In this document: piece by piece, positions 18,501 to 25,329 of the stretch
How the letters are laid out: the number at the start of each line of letters is the position of its first letter
Numbering within the stretch: the stretch's first letter is position 1
Assembly (NCBI GenBank): GCA_009774215.1
Contig: VSNH01000002.1
Span: 40,906-104,905, forward strand
Reading direction: 5' to 3'
Origin: Lachnospiraceae bacterium
GTDB taxonomy: Bacteria; Bacillota; Clostridia; Lachnospirales; Lachnospiraceae
DNA: 64,000 nt
Notes under the pieces: model-generated
What the model saw: only the letters and a program-made list of their open reading frames with translations
The model's database searches: none
What the model was told of the DNA's origin: nothing
Translations under genes and position numbers: made by a program

Positions 18501-20162
18501 TTTGTGGCGAATATGGCGGGAATCACGGAGGTAAACTCCTTAAGCCCCCATTATCTGTGTCCGAAGTGCCACTATTATGACTTTGACTCTGATGAAGTGA
18601 AAGCTTACGGCGGCGGCGCGGGGTGCGACATGCCTGACAAGAACTGTCCGGTCTGCGGAACGTCGCTTAACAAGGAAGGGTTTGACATTCCCTTTGAAAC
18701 GTTCCTTGGCTTTAAGGGAGATAAGGAGCCGGATATCGACCTGAACTTTTCGGGAGAGTACCAGAGTAAGGCGCACAAATATACGGAAGTGATTTTTGGC
18801 AGCGGGCAGACTTACCGGGCGGGAACCATTGGCACGCTGGCGGACAAGACGGCTTTCGGGTATGTGAAAAATTATTTCGAGGAGCGGGGCAGTCATAAGC
18901 GGGTCTGCGAGATTAACCGCATTGTGACAGGCTGTACCGGCATCCGCAGGAGCACCGGGCAGCATCCCGGCGGTATTGTGGTTCTGCCTGTGGGGGAGGA
19001 CATCAACTCCTTTACCCCGGTACAACATCCGGCCAACGATATGACGACGGACATCGTCACCACCCATTTTGACTATCACTCCATCGACCACAACCTGTTA
19101 AAACTCGATATTCTGGGGCATGATGATCCGACCATGATCCGTATGCTGCAGGATCTGACGGGGATTGACCCGACGACGATTCCGCTGGACGACAAGGGGG
19201 TCATGTCGCTTTTTCAATCCACAGAGGCGCTTGGCATCACGCCGGAACAGATCGGCGGCTGTAAGCTTGGGTGTCTCGGCATACCGGAGTTTGGCACGGA
19301 GTTTGTTATCCAGATGGTAATCGACGCCAAACCCAAATGTTTCACGGATCTGGTGCGTATTTCCGGGCTTTCTCACGGCACGGACGTGTGGCTCGGCAAT
19401 GCCCAGACGCTGATCGAGGAGGGGCTGGCGACGATCTCCACGGCGATCTGCTGTCGTGACGACATTATGATTTACCTGATGCAGCAGGGGGTGGAGCCGT
19501 CTTTATCCTTCACCATCATGGAGAGCGTGCGAAAAGGCAAGGGCTTGAAGGACGAATGGATTGAGGCGATGAAAGCGCAGGGGGTGCCGGACTGGTATAT
19601 CGGCTCCTGCAAGAAGATCAAGTACATGTTCCCCAAGGCCCATGCGGCGGCCTATGTTATGATGGCGTGGCGCATTGCCTACTGTAAGATCAATTATCCG
19701 CTCGCCTATTACGCGGCATATTTCAGTATTCGCGCGTCGGCGTTTTCCTATGAGATCATGTGTCAGGGGCAGGCTCATCTGGAGCACGTGATGGAGGATT
19801 ACAGGCGCAGGAGCGACGAGCTTTCCAAGAAGGAGCAGGATACGCAGAAGGATATGAAGATCGTGCAGGAGATGTATGCGAGAGGCTTTGATTTTGTGCC
19901 GATTGATATCTTTACGGCGCAGTCGAGGCTGTTCCAGATCGTGGACGGAAAGTTGATGCCGTCCTTAAACAGCATCGACGGTCTGGGGGAGAAGGCGGCG
20001 GACGCCATCGTGGAGGCGGCAAAGGACGGACCGTTTTTGAGCAAGGATGATTTCTGGGAGCGGACGAGGGTTTCCAAATCGGTAACGGATTTGATGAGCC
20101 GGCTCGGACTGCTTGGGAATATCCCCGAGTCCAACCAGATTAGTATATTTGACCTGGTATAA
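15537..20162 (+). CDS. polC: DNA polymerase III alpha subunit, PolC type
   Basis: 1541 residues, about 100 longer than Bacillus PolC. Order: N-terminal domain (1-200), a low-complexity linker with six 6-residue repeats (211-246), OB domain (about 300-400), PHP domain opening with HCHTKMSDMDG, an inserted DEDD 3'-5' exonuclease (FDIETTGF), a Cys4 zinc site (CPKC...CPVC), the palm residues in EPDIDLNFSGEYQ, and the C-terminal fingers and HhH regions. It is the main replicative polymerase of low-GC Gram-positives. ATG 15537 overlaps the end of ispG. Confidence 0.97.
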   Translation: MSKAFFEVFPTLKLDTGLQDLFEGVAVEKVTSTKRKDFLRVYIASDHLIHKEDVFRVEREIGKQFFPNMPIVVKFYEQFTLSSQYDPEKLMDAYRESILLELKETSPVEYSLFKRADIAFSQDKLLLTLEDTVFGREKGGELARILEKIYNERCAIPVQVELAYKEKAAGRNREEEEQRLAIQVAEISARAGFAVQMKGAGLSAGDPIGGAGRSESAGQSGGAGQPEGVGQSESAGQSGGAGQSAAPGVSAYGTLSGSRGGASPSKKFSGGRDREKGDFKRPLKRSDNPDVIYGRDFEEEAMPIEDIIGEMGEVVIRGKVIRKDKREIKNERSILIYDITDYTDTMTVKFFVRNEQVNEITDVMKEGTFVKLKGMTTVDKFDHELTIGSLAGIKKIPDFTTSREDRSVRKRVELHCHTKMSDMDGVSEAKDIVKRAYKWGHPAIAITDHGVVQSFPDANHVWEDLWKAEKGRCKEAGEPEPDKQGFFKVIYGVEAYLVDDLHEIATNEKGQDFGADFVVFDIETTGFSPTKNRIIEIGAVKVSGGKIVDRFSTFVDPLVPIPFEIEKLTGITDDMVMGAEQIDTVLPQFLDFCGDCILVAHNAQFDMSFIMENCDRQGISHNFTYVDTVGIARILLPGQKKHTLDAVAKALGVSLENHHRAVDDAEATAEIFVKLIPMMAKEGIHTLAQMNARGKASPDIIKKLPTYHAIILAKNNVGRMNLYRLVSESHLTYFSRRPRIPKSLLAQYREGLILGSACEAGELYRALLEKKSDAEIARLVNFYDYLEIQPLGNNRFMIESDRAPDINSMEDIMEVNRQIVRLGEQFHKPVVATCDVHFLNPEDEIYRRIIMAGQGFPDADNQAPLYLRTTEEMLDEFAYLGSDKAEEVVITNTNLIADMIEVMSPVRPDKCPPVIADSDKQLTDICYNRAHELYGETLPKIVEDRLEKELHSIISNGFAVMYIIAQKLVWKSVEDGYLVGSRGSVGSSFVANMAGITEVNSLSPHYLCPKCHYYDFDSDEVKAYGGGAGCDMPDKNCPVCGTSLNKEGFDIPFETFLGFKGDKEPDIDLNFSGEYQSKAHKYTEVIFGSGQTYRAGTIGTLADKTAFGYVKNYFEERGSHKRVCEINRIVTGCTGIRRSTGQHPGGIVVLPVGEDINSFTPVQHPANDMTTDIVTTHFDYHSIDHNLLKLDILGHDDPTMIRMLQDLTGIDPTTIPLDDKGVMSLFQSTEALGITPEQIGGCKLGCLGIPEFGTEFVIQMVIDAKPKCFTDLVRISGLSHGTDVWLGNAQTLIEEGLATISTAICCRDDIMIYLMQQGVEPSLSFTIMESVRKGKGLKDEWIEAMKAQGVPDWYIGSCKKIKYMFPKAHAAAYVMMAWRIAYCKINYPLAYYAAYFSIRASAFSYEIMCQGQAHLEHVMEDYRRRSDELSKKEQDTQKDMKIVQEMYARGFDFVPIDIFTAQSRLFQIVDGKLMPSLNSIDGLGEKAADAIVEAAKDGPFLSKDDFWERTRVSKSVTDLMSRLGLLGNIPESNQISIFDLV
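16167..16274 (+). repeat. In-frame 18-bp tandem repeat inside polC
   Basis: Six 18-bp units encode (A/V)G(Q/R)(S/P)(G/E)(G/S), PolC residues 211-246, in the linker before the OB domain. The unit pairs SES and GG alternate, giving a higher-order pattern. Unit number is a likely polymorphism. Confidence 0.85.
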
Positions 20163-20172
20163 CAGTTCAATC

Positions 20173-20230
20173 AGAGCGAATCTGCCGGGCAAACCGTGCT
20201 TGCACGAGTTTGACAGGCAGATGATGCTCT
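20173..20230 (+). repeat. Long nested hairpin after polC
   Basis: Four stem blocks are nested: AGAGC/GCTCT, ATCTGCC/GGCAGAT, CAAAC/GTTTG and GTGC/GCAC, closing on a 2-base loop. It starts 11 bases after the polC stop. Confidence 0.65.
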
Positions 20231-20260
20231 GAGGGAGCGCCCGCTCATGAGCAGCGAGGA

Positions 20261-20279
20261 GCGCTGAAAGCGCGTTTTT
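20261..20279 (+). terminator. Terminator after polC
   Basis: GCGCT-gaa-AGCGC followed by G and five T. It is short but GC-rich. Confidence 0.5.
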
Positions 20280-20295
20280 GCGAATGGCGTGGGTT

Positions 20296-20343
20296 GAACC
20301 GATTGAGCAAAGCGCAATCACGAGGACTGCTTTGCAGCCTTGG
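20296..20343 (+). repeat. 48-bp dispersed repeat, copy 1
   Basis: Ungapped match to 40084-40131. Shared blocks are GAACCGATTGAGC, CAATCACGAG and GCTTTGCA. Both copies can fold into two small hairpins (GATTG/CAATC and CGAG/CTYG) and both precede a gene with a strong ribosome site. Confidence 0.7.
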
Positions 20344-20364
20344 AAAAACTATGGAGGAAAAAGT

Positions 20365-20955
20365 ATGAGAAAAATCGTTACGATCGGGAGAGAGTTCGGC
20401 GCGGGCGGCGGTGAGATCGGCAGGAGGGTGGCAAAGGAGCTGGGTATCGAGTATTACGACAAGGATATCATTTTAAAGACCGCCGTTTCCGGGAAAAGCC
20501 TGACGCCCGAGCAGGTGCGCAGGTGGGACGAGCGGGTGCCGAAAAATTTCGGCTTTGCCCAGAGCCTGTTTGATTTCTACAATAAGCCGCTGGAGGAGGA
20601 GCTGTGGCAGGCGCAGCGGGATGCCATCAGGGAACTGGCCAACAAAGAGAGCTGTGTGATCGTCGGGCGAAACGGCGATTATATCCTGCGGGAGTTTGAC
20701 CACTGTCTGAATGTGTTTGTCCACGCCGGGTTTGACTGGCGGGTGAGGCGTATGACGAAGATGATGGATCAGGTGCCTGCGGATCAGGTAGCCAATGACG
20801 TGCGGGCGGTAGACAAGGCGAGAAAACGCTACTGCGAGTATTATACGAAGCAGGCTTACGGCGACGTGAGAAACTTTGACCTGACGGTCAACACGGAGAA
20901 GCTGGGTATTGAGAAGGCTGTGGAGATGATTCTTGCCGCGGCGGCGGACTTATAA
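20365..20955 (+). CDS. Cytidylate kinase-like family protein
   Basis: 196-residue P-loop-fold protein of the cytidylate-kinase-like family. The N-terminus ITIGREFGAGGGEIGRR replaces a standard Walker A; the lid-like region RRMTKMMDQ and a C-terminal DLTVNTEKLGIEKAVEMI segment, typical of the family, are present. True substrate is unknown; many genomes carry it beside a separate cmk. Start ATG 20365 has GGAGG 7 bases upstream. It seems to be a single-gene unit after the polC terminator. Confidence 0.85.
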   Translation: MRKIVTIGREFGAGGGEIGRRVAKELGIEYYDKDIILKTAVSGKSLTPEQVRRWDERVPKNFGFAQSLFDFYNKPLEEELWQAQRDAIRELANKESCVIVGRNGDYILREFDHCLNVFVHAGFDWRVRRMTKMMDQVPADQVANDVRAVDKARKRYCEYYTKQAYGDVRNFDLTVNTEKLGIEKAVEMILAAAADL

Positions 20956-21104
20956 GAACATTACAACACACACGCACGTCAGTTTTTGCATCAATTTACG
21001 ATTATTCCGTGTGAATTGCAGCAAGGAATGCACTGGCGCTGGCTCCGACGCCATACAGCATGTGCATGGCGCGGATGTGAAAAGTAATGCAAGAACGAAC
21101 ATAC

Positions 21105-21122
21105 TTGTATATTTGTATACAA
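21105..21122 (+). promoter_or_regulatory. Operator-like inverted repeat upstream of the -35 box
   Basis: TTGTATA-N4-TATACAA, perfect 7-bp arms, ending five bases before the -35 hexamer of the transporter promoter. The position suits an activator or repressor site; the regulator is unknown. Confidence 0.55.
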
Positions 21123-21127
21123 AGTTC

Positions 21128-21156
21128 TTGACAAGGAATGGAAAAGTTCATATACT
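21128..21156 (+). promoter_or_regulatory. Consensus promoter of the amino acid transporter operon
   Basis: TTGACA (21128-21133), 17 bp, TATACT (21151-21156); predicted transcription start near 21163. Confidence 0.8.
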
Positions 21157-21173
21157 TAAGAAAGCGGGAAAAG

Positions 21174-21204
21174 ACGGTGTCGATGCCAACAGTACACCGT
21201 TTTT
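21174..21204 (+). terminator. Leader terminator-like hairpin (candidate attenuator)
   Basis: ACGGTGT (21174-21180) and ACACCGT (21194-21200) form a 7-bp stem, followed by a U-tract of five. It starts about 11 bases after the predicted transcription start and 80 bases before the binding-protein gene. Confidence 0.6.
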
Positions 21205-21284
21205 CTTGTTAATAAAGTATTGAGCGGTTCCTGCGGGTATGCCTGACGGCAGACTCGGCATGACGCTTCGGAATGGAGGAAAGT

Positions 21285-22043
21285 ATGAAAAAATTACTGG
21301 CAATGGTTTTGGTTGGATGCATGGCTCTTGGTGTGACGGCGTGCGGCGGCAGCGCGAAGAGTGACAAGGTGTGGGTTGTGGCGACGGACACGGTGTTCCG
21401 TCCCTTTGAGTTCACCAATGAGAATGGTGATTTTGTGGGTATCGACGTGGATGTGCTGGCGGCGATTGCGGAGGATCAGGGATTCAAATATGAGCTGAAG
21501 AGCCTTGGCTGGGATGCCGGTGTGGCAGCGGTGCAGGCAGGTCAGGCGGACGCGCTGATCGCAGGCGCTACCATCAAGCAGGAGCGTATCGATTCCGGCT
21601 GGATTTTCTCCGACGGTTACTATGACGCGACACAGACCTTTGTCGTTGCGGAAGGCAGCACGATTGCGAGCTTTGAAGATCTTGCGGGCAAGAACGTGGC
21701 GGTAAAGAACGGCACGGCGGGCATGGACTTTGCGGAGAGCTTAAAGGATCAGTACGGTTTCACCACCACAGTATTCGAGGATTCGCCGACCATGTATCAG
21801 GACGTGATCTTGGGAAACTCTGCAGCTTGTGTGGAGGATACGCCGATCATGGCTGACTCCATCAAGACGGGCGGTCTTGCGCTGACGATTCCTGAGGGCA
21901 TGGAGAGCGACGGCGCGCCTTACGGCTTTGCCATTATGAACGCTGAGAATCAAGAACTCCTCGACATGTTCAACGCGGGTCTGAAAAACATTAAGGCGAA
22001 TGGCAAGTACGACGAGATCATAGCAAAATACTTGGAGAAATAG
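21285..22043 (+). CDS. Amino acid ABC transporter, substrate-binding lipoprotein
   Basis: 252 residues, family 3 solute-binding protein. A lipoprotein signal peptide with a hydrophobic core ends in VTAC-GG, so the Cys near residue 20 is lipidated. The mature part has the typical FEFTNENGDFVGIDVDVLAAIAE start and a VKNGTAG hinge segment. It delivers a polar amino acid (glutamine, arginine or cystine type) to the permease encoded next. ATG 21285 follows GGAGG; an in-frame ATG at 21273 overlaps that site. The gene is followed by a hairpin element that may stabilise its part of the transcript. Confidence 0.92.
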   Translation: MKKLLAMVLVGCMALGVTACGGSAKSDKVWVVATDTVFRPFEFTNENGDFVGIDVDVLAAIAEDQGFKYELKSLGWDAGVAAVQAGQADALIAGATIKQERIDSGWIFSDGYYDATQTFVVAEGSTIASFEDLAGKNVAVKNGTAGMDFAESLKDQYGFTTTVFEDSPTMYQDVILGNSAACVEDTPIMADSIKTGGLALTIPEGMESDGAPYGFAIMNAENQELLDMFNAGLKNIKANGKYDEIIAKYLEK

Positions 22044-22045
22044 CA

Positions 22046-22142
22046 GTGTGAAAAGTGCTTCTAAAGTCCTTCCGCCATAGGGCGGAACGACAAGAAGCAC
22101 TAAGCTTCACACGAGAGAATGCCTGAGAAACGGACATTCTCT
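22046..22142 (+). repeat. Modular 3' hairpin element, copy after the binding-protein gene
   Basis: Outer stem GTGTGAA/TTCACAC and AGTGCTTCT/AGAAGCACT (22046-22062 with 22093-22112), inner hairpin TTCCGCC-atag-GGCGGAA, then 3' hairpin AGAGAATG/CATTCTCT (22114-22142). It starts three bases after the stop and lies inside the operon. Confidence 0.85.
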
Positions 22143-22163
22143 GCATAAAGGGAGAAGAGTTTT

Positions 22164-22832
22164 ATGGTAATGATAATTCAGACATATGGGACAATGCTTT
22201 TGAAGGCGATGGGGCACACACTTCTGCTGTGCCTGCTTTCCCTGGTGTTTGCCTCTGTGATCGGTATGATTTTCGGGCTGATGAATGTGGGGCACAACAG
22301 GCTGCTTAACTGTATCGGTACGGTTTATGTGGATGCGGTGCGCGGTGTGCCGCTCATCGTGCTTGCCTATTTTATCTACTTCGGCATTCCGGCGGGCATT
22401 CAGAGTCTTGGGTTTACAAACTTTAAAATGGATGCCCTGCAGGCGGGGACGATCGCCCTTTCCATGAACTGCGGCGCGTATATGGCGGAGATCGTCAGGG
22501 CGGGCATTCAGAGTGTGGACAGAGGGCAGATGGAGGCGGGCAGAAGCCTTGGGCTCTCCTACGGTGCGGGGATGGCGCTGATTGTGGTGCCGCAGGCGGT
22601 GCGTACGATGATCCCGTCGATCATCAACCAGTTTATCATTACCTTGAAAGATACGTCGATCCTTTCTGTGATCGGATTCCCGGAACTTACGAACGTAGGT
22701 AAGACCATCATGGGCAATACGTTCAAGAATTTGCAGGCATGGGCGATTGTCGGCATTATGTATCTGATTGTCATTACCATTCTGAGTAAGGTTTCCAAAC
22801 AGATTGAGAGGAGGATCAACCGTGGCAGGTAA
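22164..22832 (+). CDS. Amino acid ABC transporter permease
   Basis: 222 residues with about five transmembrane helices and the HisM/GlnP-type coupling motif EAGRSLGLSYGAGMALIVVPQA. It forms the channel with the ATPase that overlaps its 3' end by 11 bases. Start ATG 22164 follows GGGAGAAG. The hairpin element upstream separates it from the binding-protein gene. Confidence 0.93.
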   Translation: MVMIIQTYGTMLLKAMGHTLLLCLLSLVFASVIGMIFGLMNVGHNRLLNCIGTVYVDAVRGVPLIVLAYFIYFGIPAGIQSLGFTNFKMDALQAGTIALSMNCGAYMAEIVRAGIQSVDRGQMEAGRSLGLSYGAGMALIVVPQAVRTMIPSIINQFIITLKDTSILSVIGFPELTNVGKTIMGNTFKNLQAWAIVGIMYLIVITILSKVSKQIERRINRGR

Positions 22833-23565
22833 TACCGATGTCAAGATTTCTGTGAAGAATTTAAAGAAGAATTTCGGTTCTCTGGAAGTGCTTAAGGACA
22901 TCAGCCTGGAGGTGACCGAGGGCGAGGTGGTTGTGCTGATCGGTCCCTCCGGCAGCGGAAAGTCCACCCTTCTTAGGTGTCTCAATCAGCTGGAGAAAGC
23001 AACGTCCGGGCAGATTGTGATTGACGGCTTCGACGTGACAGATAAACACACGGATATCAATAAGGTGCGTGAGAACATCGGCATGGTGTTTCAGCATTTT
23101 AATCTGTTTAACCATCTGAATGTCTTAAAGAACATGACGCTGGCGCCGGTTCACTTGAAGACGCTCTCCAAAGAGGATGCGAATAACAAGGCGATGCAGC
23201 TTTTGGAGCGGGTAGGGCTGTCCGATAAGGCGGGCGCCTATCCCAGCCAGCTTTCCGGCGGACAGAAGCAGCGCGTGGCGATTGCGCGTGCACTGGAAAT
23301 GAATCCCGATATCATGCTTTTTGACGAGCCGACAAGCGCCCTTGACCCGGAAATGGTGGGAGAGGTGCTGGCCGTGATGAAGGAACTGGCGAGGGACGGC
23401 ATGACGATGATTGTGGTTACTCATGAGATCGGGTTCGCGAGAGAGGTGGCAAGCCGCGTGATCTTTATGGAGGGCGGTTATATCGTTGAGGAGGGAACGC
23501 CGGAGGAAGTGCTGGATCATCCGAAGGAGCCGAGAACGATTGACTTTTTGAGTAAGGTGCTGTAG
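22822..23565 (+). CDS. Amino acid ABC transporter ATP-binding protein
   Basis: 247 residues. Walker A GPSGSGKST, signature LSGGQKQRVAIARA, Walker B IMLFDEPTSALDPE and switch His in VVTHEIGFA: the GlnQ/HisP type. GTG 22822 is preceded by GAGAGGAGG 8 bases upstream and overlaps the permease end. It completes a three-gene polar amino acid importer. A hairpin element begins in its stop codon. Confidence 0.94.
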   Translation: MAGNTDVKISVKNLKKNFGSLEVLKDISLEVTEGEVVVLIGPSGSGKSTLLRCLNQLEKATSGQIVIDGFDVTDKHTDINKVRENIGMVFQHFNLFNHLNVLKNMTLAPVHLKTLSKEDANNKAMQLLERVGLSDKAGAYPSQLSGGQKQRVAIARALEMNPDIMLFDEPTSALDPEMVGEVLAVMKELARDGMTMIVVTHEIGFAREVASRVIFMEGGYIVEEGTPEEVLDHPKEPRTIDFLSKVL

Positions 23566-23659
23566 TGTGAGAAGTACTTCTAGTCACTCGCAGCAAGGGC
23601 TGCTTCGTGAAGAAGTACTATGTCTCACACAGGAGAATGCCTGAAATACGGCATTCTCC
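23565..23659 (+). repeat. Modular 3' hairpin element, copy after the transporter ATPase gene
   Basis: Outer stem GTGTGAGA/TCTCACAC plus AGTACTTCT/AGAAGTACT (23565-23581 with 23611-23630). Inner stem TCAC/GTGA and GCAGC/GCTGC. 3' hairpin GGAGAATGCC/GGCATTCTCC is a perfect 10-bp stem (23632-23659). The first base is the G of the stop TAG. Confidence 0.88.
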
Positions 23660-23703
23660 GCGTTGATTTGAGTCACAGCAGGGCTGTGACATGGCGGTTA
23701 GCG
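23659..23703 (+). repeat. Downstream extension module of the hairpin element, copy 1
   Basis: CGCGTTGATTTG, then hairpin GTCACAG-caggg-CTGTGAC, then ATGGCGGTTAGCG. The same flanks enclose a different hairpin (GATTCC/GGAATC) at 60805-60849 on the minus strand. Confidence 0.65.
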
Positions 23704-23782
23704 CAAGAAAGCGGTTTTTATGCGGCTTTGGGAGAATGTAGAGAAAAAATAAGATTTTTTTAAAGAAAATTGAAAAAAGGGC

Positions 23783-23811
23783 TTGCATTCTTTCCAAAAA
23801 TATAATAAGAT
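23783..23811 (+). promoter_or_regulatory. tRNA promoter
   Basis: TTGCAT (23783-23788), 17 bp, TAAGAT (23806-23811); transcription would begin about 13 bases before the tRNA. Confidence 0.6.
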
Positions 23812-23830
23812 AAGCAAGTGTCAAACAGAT

Positions 23831-23902
23831 GGCTCGTTGGTCAAGCGGTTAAGACGCCGCCCTCTCACGGCGGAAACAGGGGTTCGATTCCCCTACGAGC
23901 TG
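23831..23902 (+). tRNA. tRNA-Glu (anticodon CTC)
   Basis: The cloverleaf is clear: acceptor GGCTCGT/ACGAGCT, D-arm GTC...GAC, anticodon stem CCGCC/GGCGG around loop CTCTCAC, and T-arm AGGGG/CCCCT with TTCGATT. Anticodon CTC reads GAG (Glu). Position 1 is G and position 72 is T, so the terminal pair is G-U where a G-C pair is usual. CCA is not encoded. A terminator follows. Confidence 0.93.
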
Positions 23903-23934
23903 TTGACTGTTTTAGAACAGCCCAACCCTAAAGG

Positions 23935-23974
23935 ATGCCGGAAACCTCAGTTTATGTGGTTTGCGGTATTTTTT
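23935..23974 (+). terminator. Terminator of the tRNA unit
   Basis: ATGCCG-g-AAACC pairs with GGTTT-g-CGGTAT (one mismatch, one G-T pair) and is followed by six T. Confidence 0.7.
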
Positions 23975-23978
23975 ATGT

Positions 23979-24037
23979 GCAGACCCGCATATGGAAGTTT
24001 ACTGTTTCACAGCATGCGGGCTGCGCGACGAGTAGGG
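23979..24037 (+). repeat. 59-bp dispersed repeat, copy 1
   Basis: Ungapped 59-bp match to 50168-50226 with seven differences, all transitions. It contains CCCGCAT and ATGCGGG as inverted ends. Both copies begin 4-7 bases after the U-tract of an intrinsic terminator. Confidence 0.75.
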
Positions 24038-24040
24038 TGC

Positions 24041-24403
24041 GTGAGCAGTTATACAACGGTAACGCTTCCCTGTGAGAATTTGACCCTGCTAAAAAATGTA
24101 TCCCTTGTCACAAAGAAATACATAAAAAATGAGGAACTGGTTGATCTTTCCGATATGGATCAGGAACTGGAATTGGTGTCGAAGGAGGATCGTGCGGGTG
24201 ATATGCCGGTATTGGCGGAAATGTATGAACTCAAAACGTCGAAAGAGATTTATGAGTATCTGAAGGATCATATGGAAAAATATAATCAGAGCGAACCGGA
24301 GATGATGGAGTGGATGGAGAAAAAAGTGATGATAGAGAAGTTTTACGGTGGCAGCAAGGAGGAAACCATCAATTATATAAGAGATTATTATGGACTTGAC
24401 TAA
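24041..24403 (+). pseudogene. Unrecognised protein fragment, probably lacking its 5' end
   Basis: About 120 codons with good coding character from about 24090 on: an acidic, helix-rich protein with DMDQELELVSKEDRAGDM and a C-terminal EETINYIRDYYGLD. I do not recognise the family. There is no ATG with a ribosome site; the only upstream in-frame starts are a weak GTG at 24041, immediately after the 59-bp repeat, and an internal ATG at 24155. Inference: the repeat or its insertion removed the original start. It might still be a short functional gene using GTG. Confidence 0.4.
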
Positions 24404-24469
24404 TGAGAGATATCGCGGAAAATAGGGAAGGGAAGAGCATTGGCGGAAAATGAGAAAGAAGGGTGTAAA

Positions 24470-25300
24470 ATGATTATTCTGCGTACTTTGCTGGAAAACA
24501 ATTTATCCCGCAACAGATCGCTCACCGCGGAGCATGGTCTGTCCTTTCTGGTGGAGGCGGGGGATAAAAAGATTCTGTTTGACTGCAGCGCGGGGAAGGC
24601 GGCGCGCAAAAACGCGGAGAAGATGCATGTGTCGTTGATGGACGTGGACTATGTGGTTTTAAGCCACAGTCACTACGACCACGCGGGCGGCTATCCCGAT
24701 ATGGTTTTTCACGGCGTATGTGCGCCGCTCGTGACGGGGCCGCGGTTTTTTGAAGAAAAGTATGCCCGCGACGGCGACAAATATACTTATCTGGGCTGCG
24801 GCTTCGGGCCGGAGTTTCCGGAGAAGAGAGGGATATCCCATCTTGTCTGTGAGGATAAGCGCAGGCTCTTTGACGGCTGTTACGCGGTGGGAGGTTTTGA
24901 GAGGACATATGCCTTTGAGAAACCGCCTGCCCGTTTTGTGCGGCGGACGGCGGACGGGATGGCGGCGGATGACTTCCCGGATGAGATCTGTCTGGTGATA
25001 GAAGACGACAGGGGGCTGATCGTCATTGCAGGATGCAGCCATCCGGGCATCTTAAATATGATAGAAACGGTGCGAAGCCGCTTTGGCAGGCCGGTTTATG
25101 CAATATTTGGCGGCTCCCATCTGGTGGAGGCGGACGAGGCGCGGCTCAAAGCCACGATGGATAAGCTGCGGGATATGGGGATCGGCATGGTGGGATTTAA
25201 CCATTGCACCGGGGATGCGGCACAGGAGAGGATGCGTGCGGAAGAGGAAGGCGGCACGGTTTACACCCATCTGAAAACGGGGGACTGTATTTTCCTGTAA
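24470..25300 (+). CDS. MBL-fold metallohydrolase
   Basis: 276 residues. The metal motif SHSHYDHAGG is present, with further ligands in AGCSHPGI and the C-terminal FNHCTGD. This combination is the group that includes archaeal ribofuranosylaminobenzene 5'-phosphate synthase-like enzymes, common in anaerobes; the substrate is unknown. ATG 24470 follows AAGAAGGGTG; a TTG at 24440 is in frame but has no better site. Convergent with the membrane protein gene downstream and separated from it by strong hairpins. Confidence 0.8.
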   Translation: MIILRTLLENNLSRNRSLTAEHGLSFLVEAGDKKILFDCSAGKAARKNAEKMHVSLMDVDYVVLSHSHYDHAGGYPDMVFHGVCAPLVTGPRFFEEKYARDGDKYTYLGCGFGPEFPEKRGISHLVCEDKRRLFDGCYAVGGFERTYAFEKPPARFVRRTADGMAADDFPDEICLVIEDDRGLIVIAGCSHPGILNMIETVRSRFGRPVYAIFGGSHLVEADEARLKATMDKLRDMGIGMVGFNHCTGDAAQERMRAEEEGGTVYTHLKTGDCIFL

Positions 25301-25329
25301 CTATTCAGCCTTCGGCTTCCTGGTTACTG

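Larger units (their letters stand above)
20956..21284 (+). other. Regulatory gap before the amino acid transporter
   Basis: This 329-base gap holds an inverted repeat (21105-21122), a promoter (21128-21156) and a terminator-like leader hairpin (21174-21204). Nothing recognisable was seen in 20956-21100 apart from short GC-rich inverted segments; a 96-codon open frame here has no ribosome site or coding character. Confidence 0.6.

Noticed and set aside
20933..21223. 96-codon frame in the gap before the transporter
   Set aside because: It covers the promoter and leader hairpin and has no ribosome site.
22046..22142. Reading the stop-codon hairpin elements as ordinary intrinsic terminators
   Set aside because: None of the copies has a run of four or more T directly after the last stem, and several lie between genes of one operon.
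23783..24040. Open frame running through tRNA-Glu and its terminator
   Set aside because: It overlaps the tRNA, its promoter and the 59-bp repeat; only the part after about 24041 has coding character.
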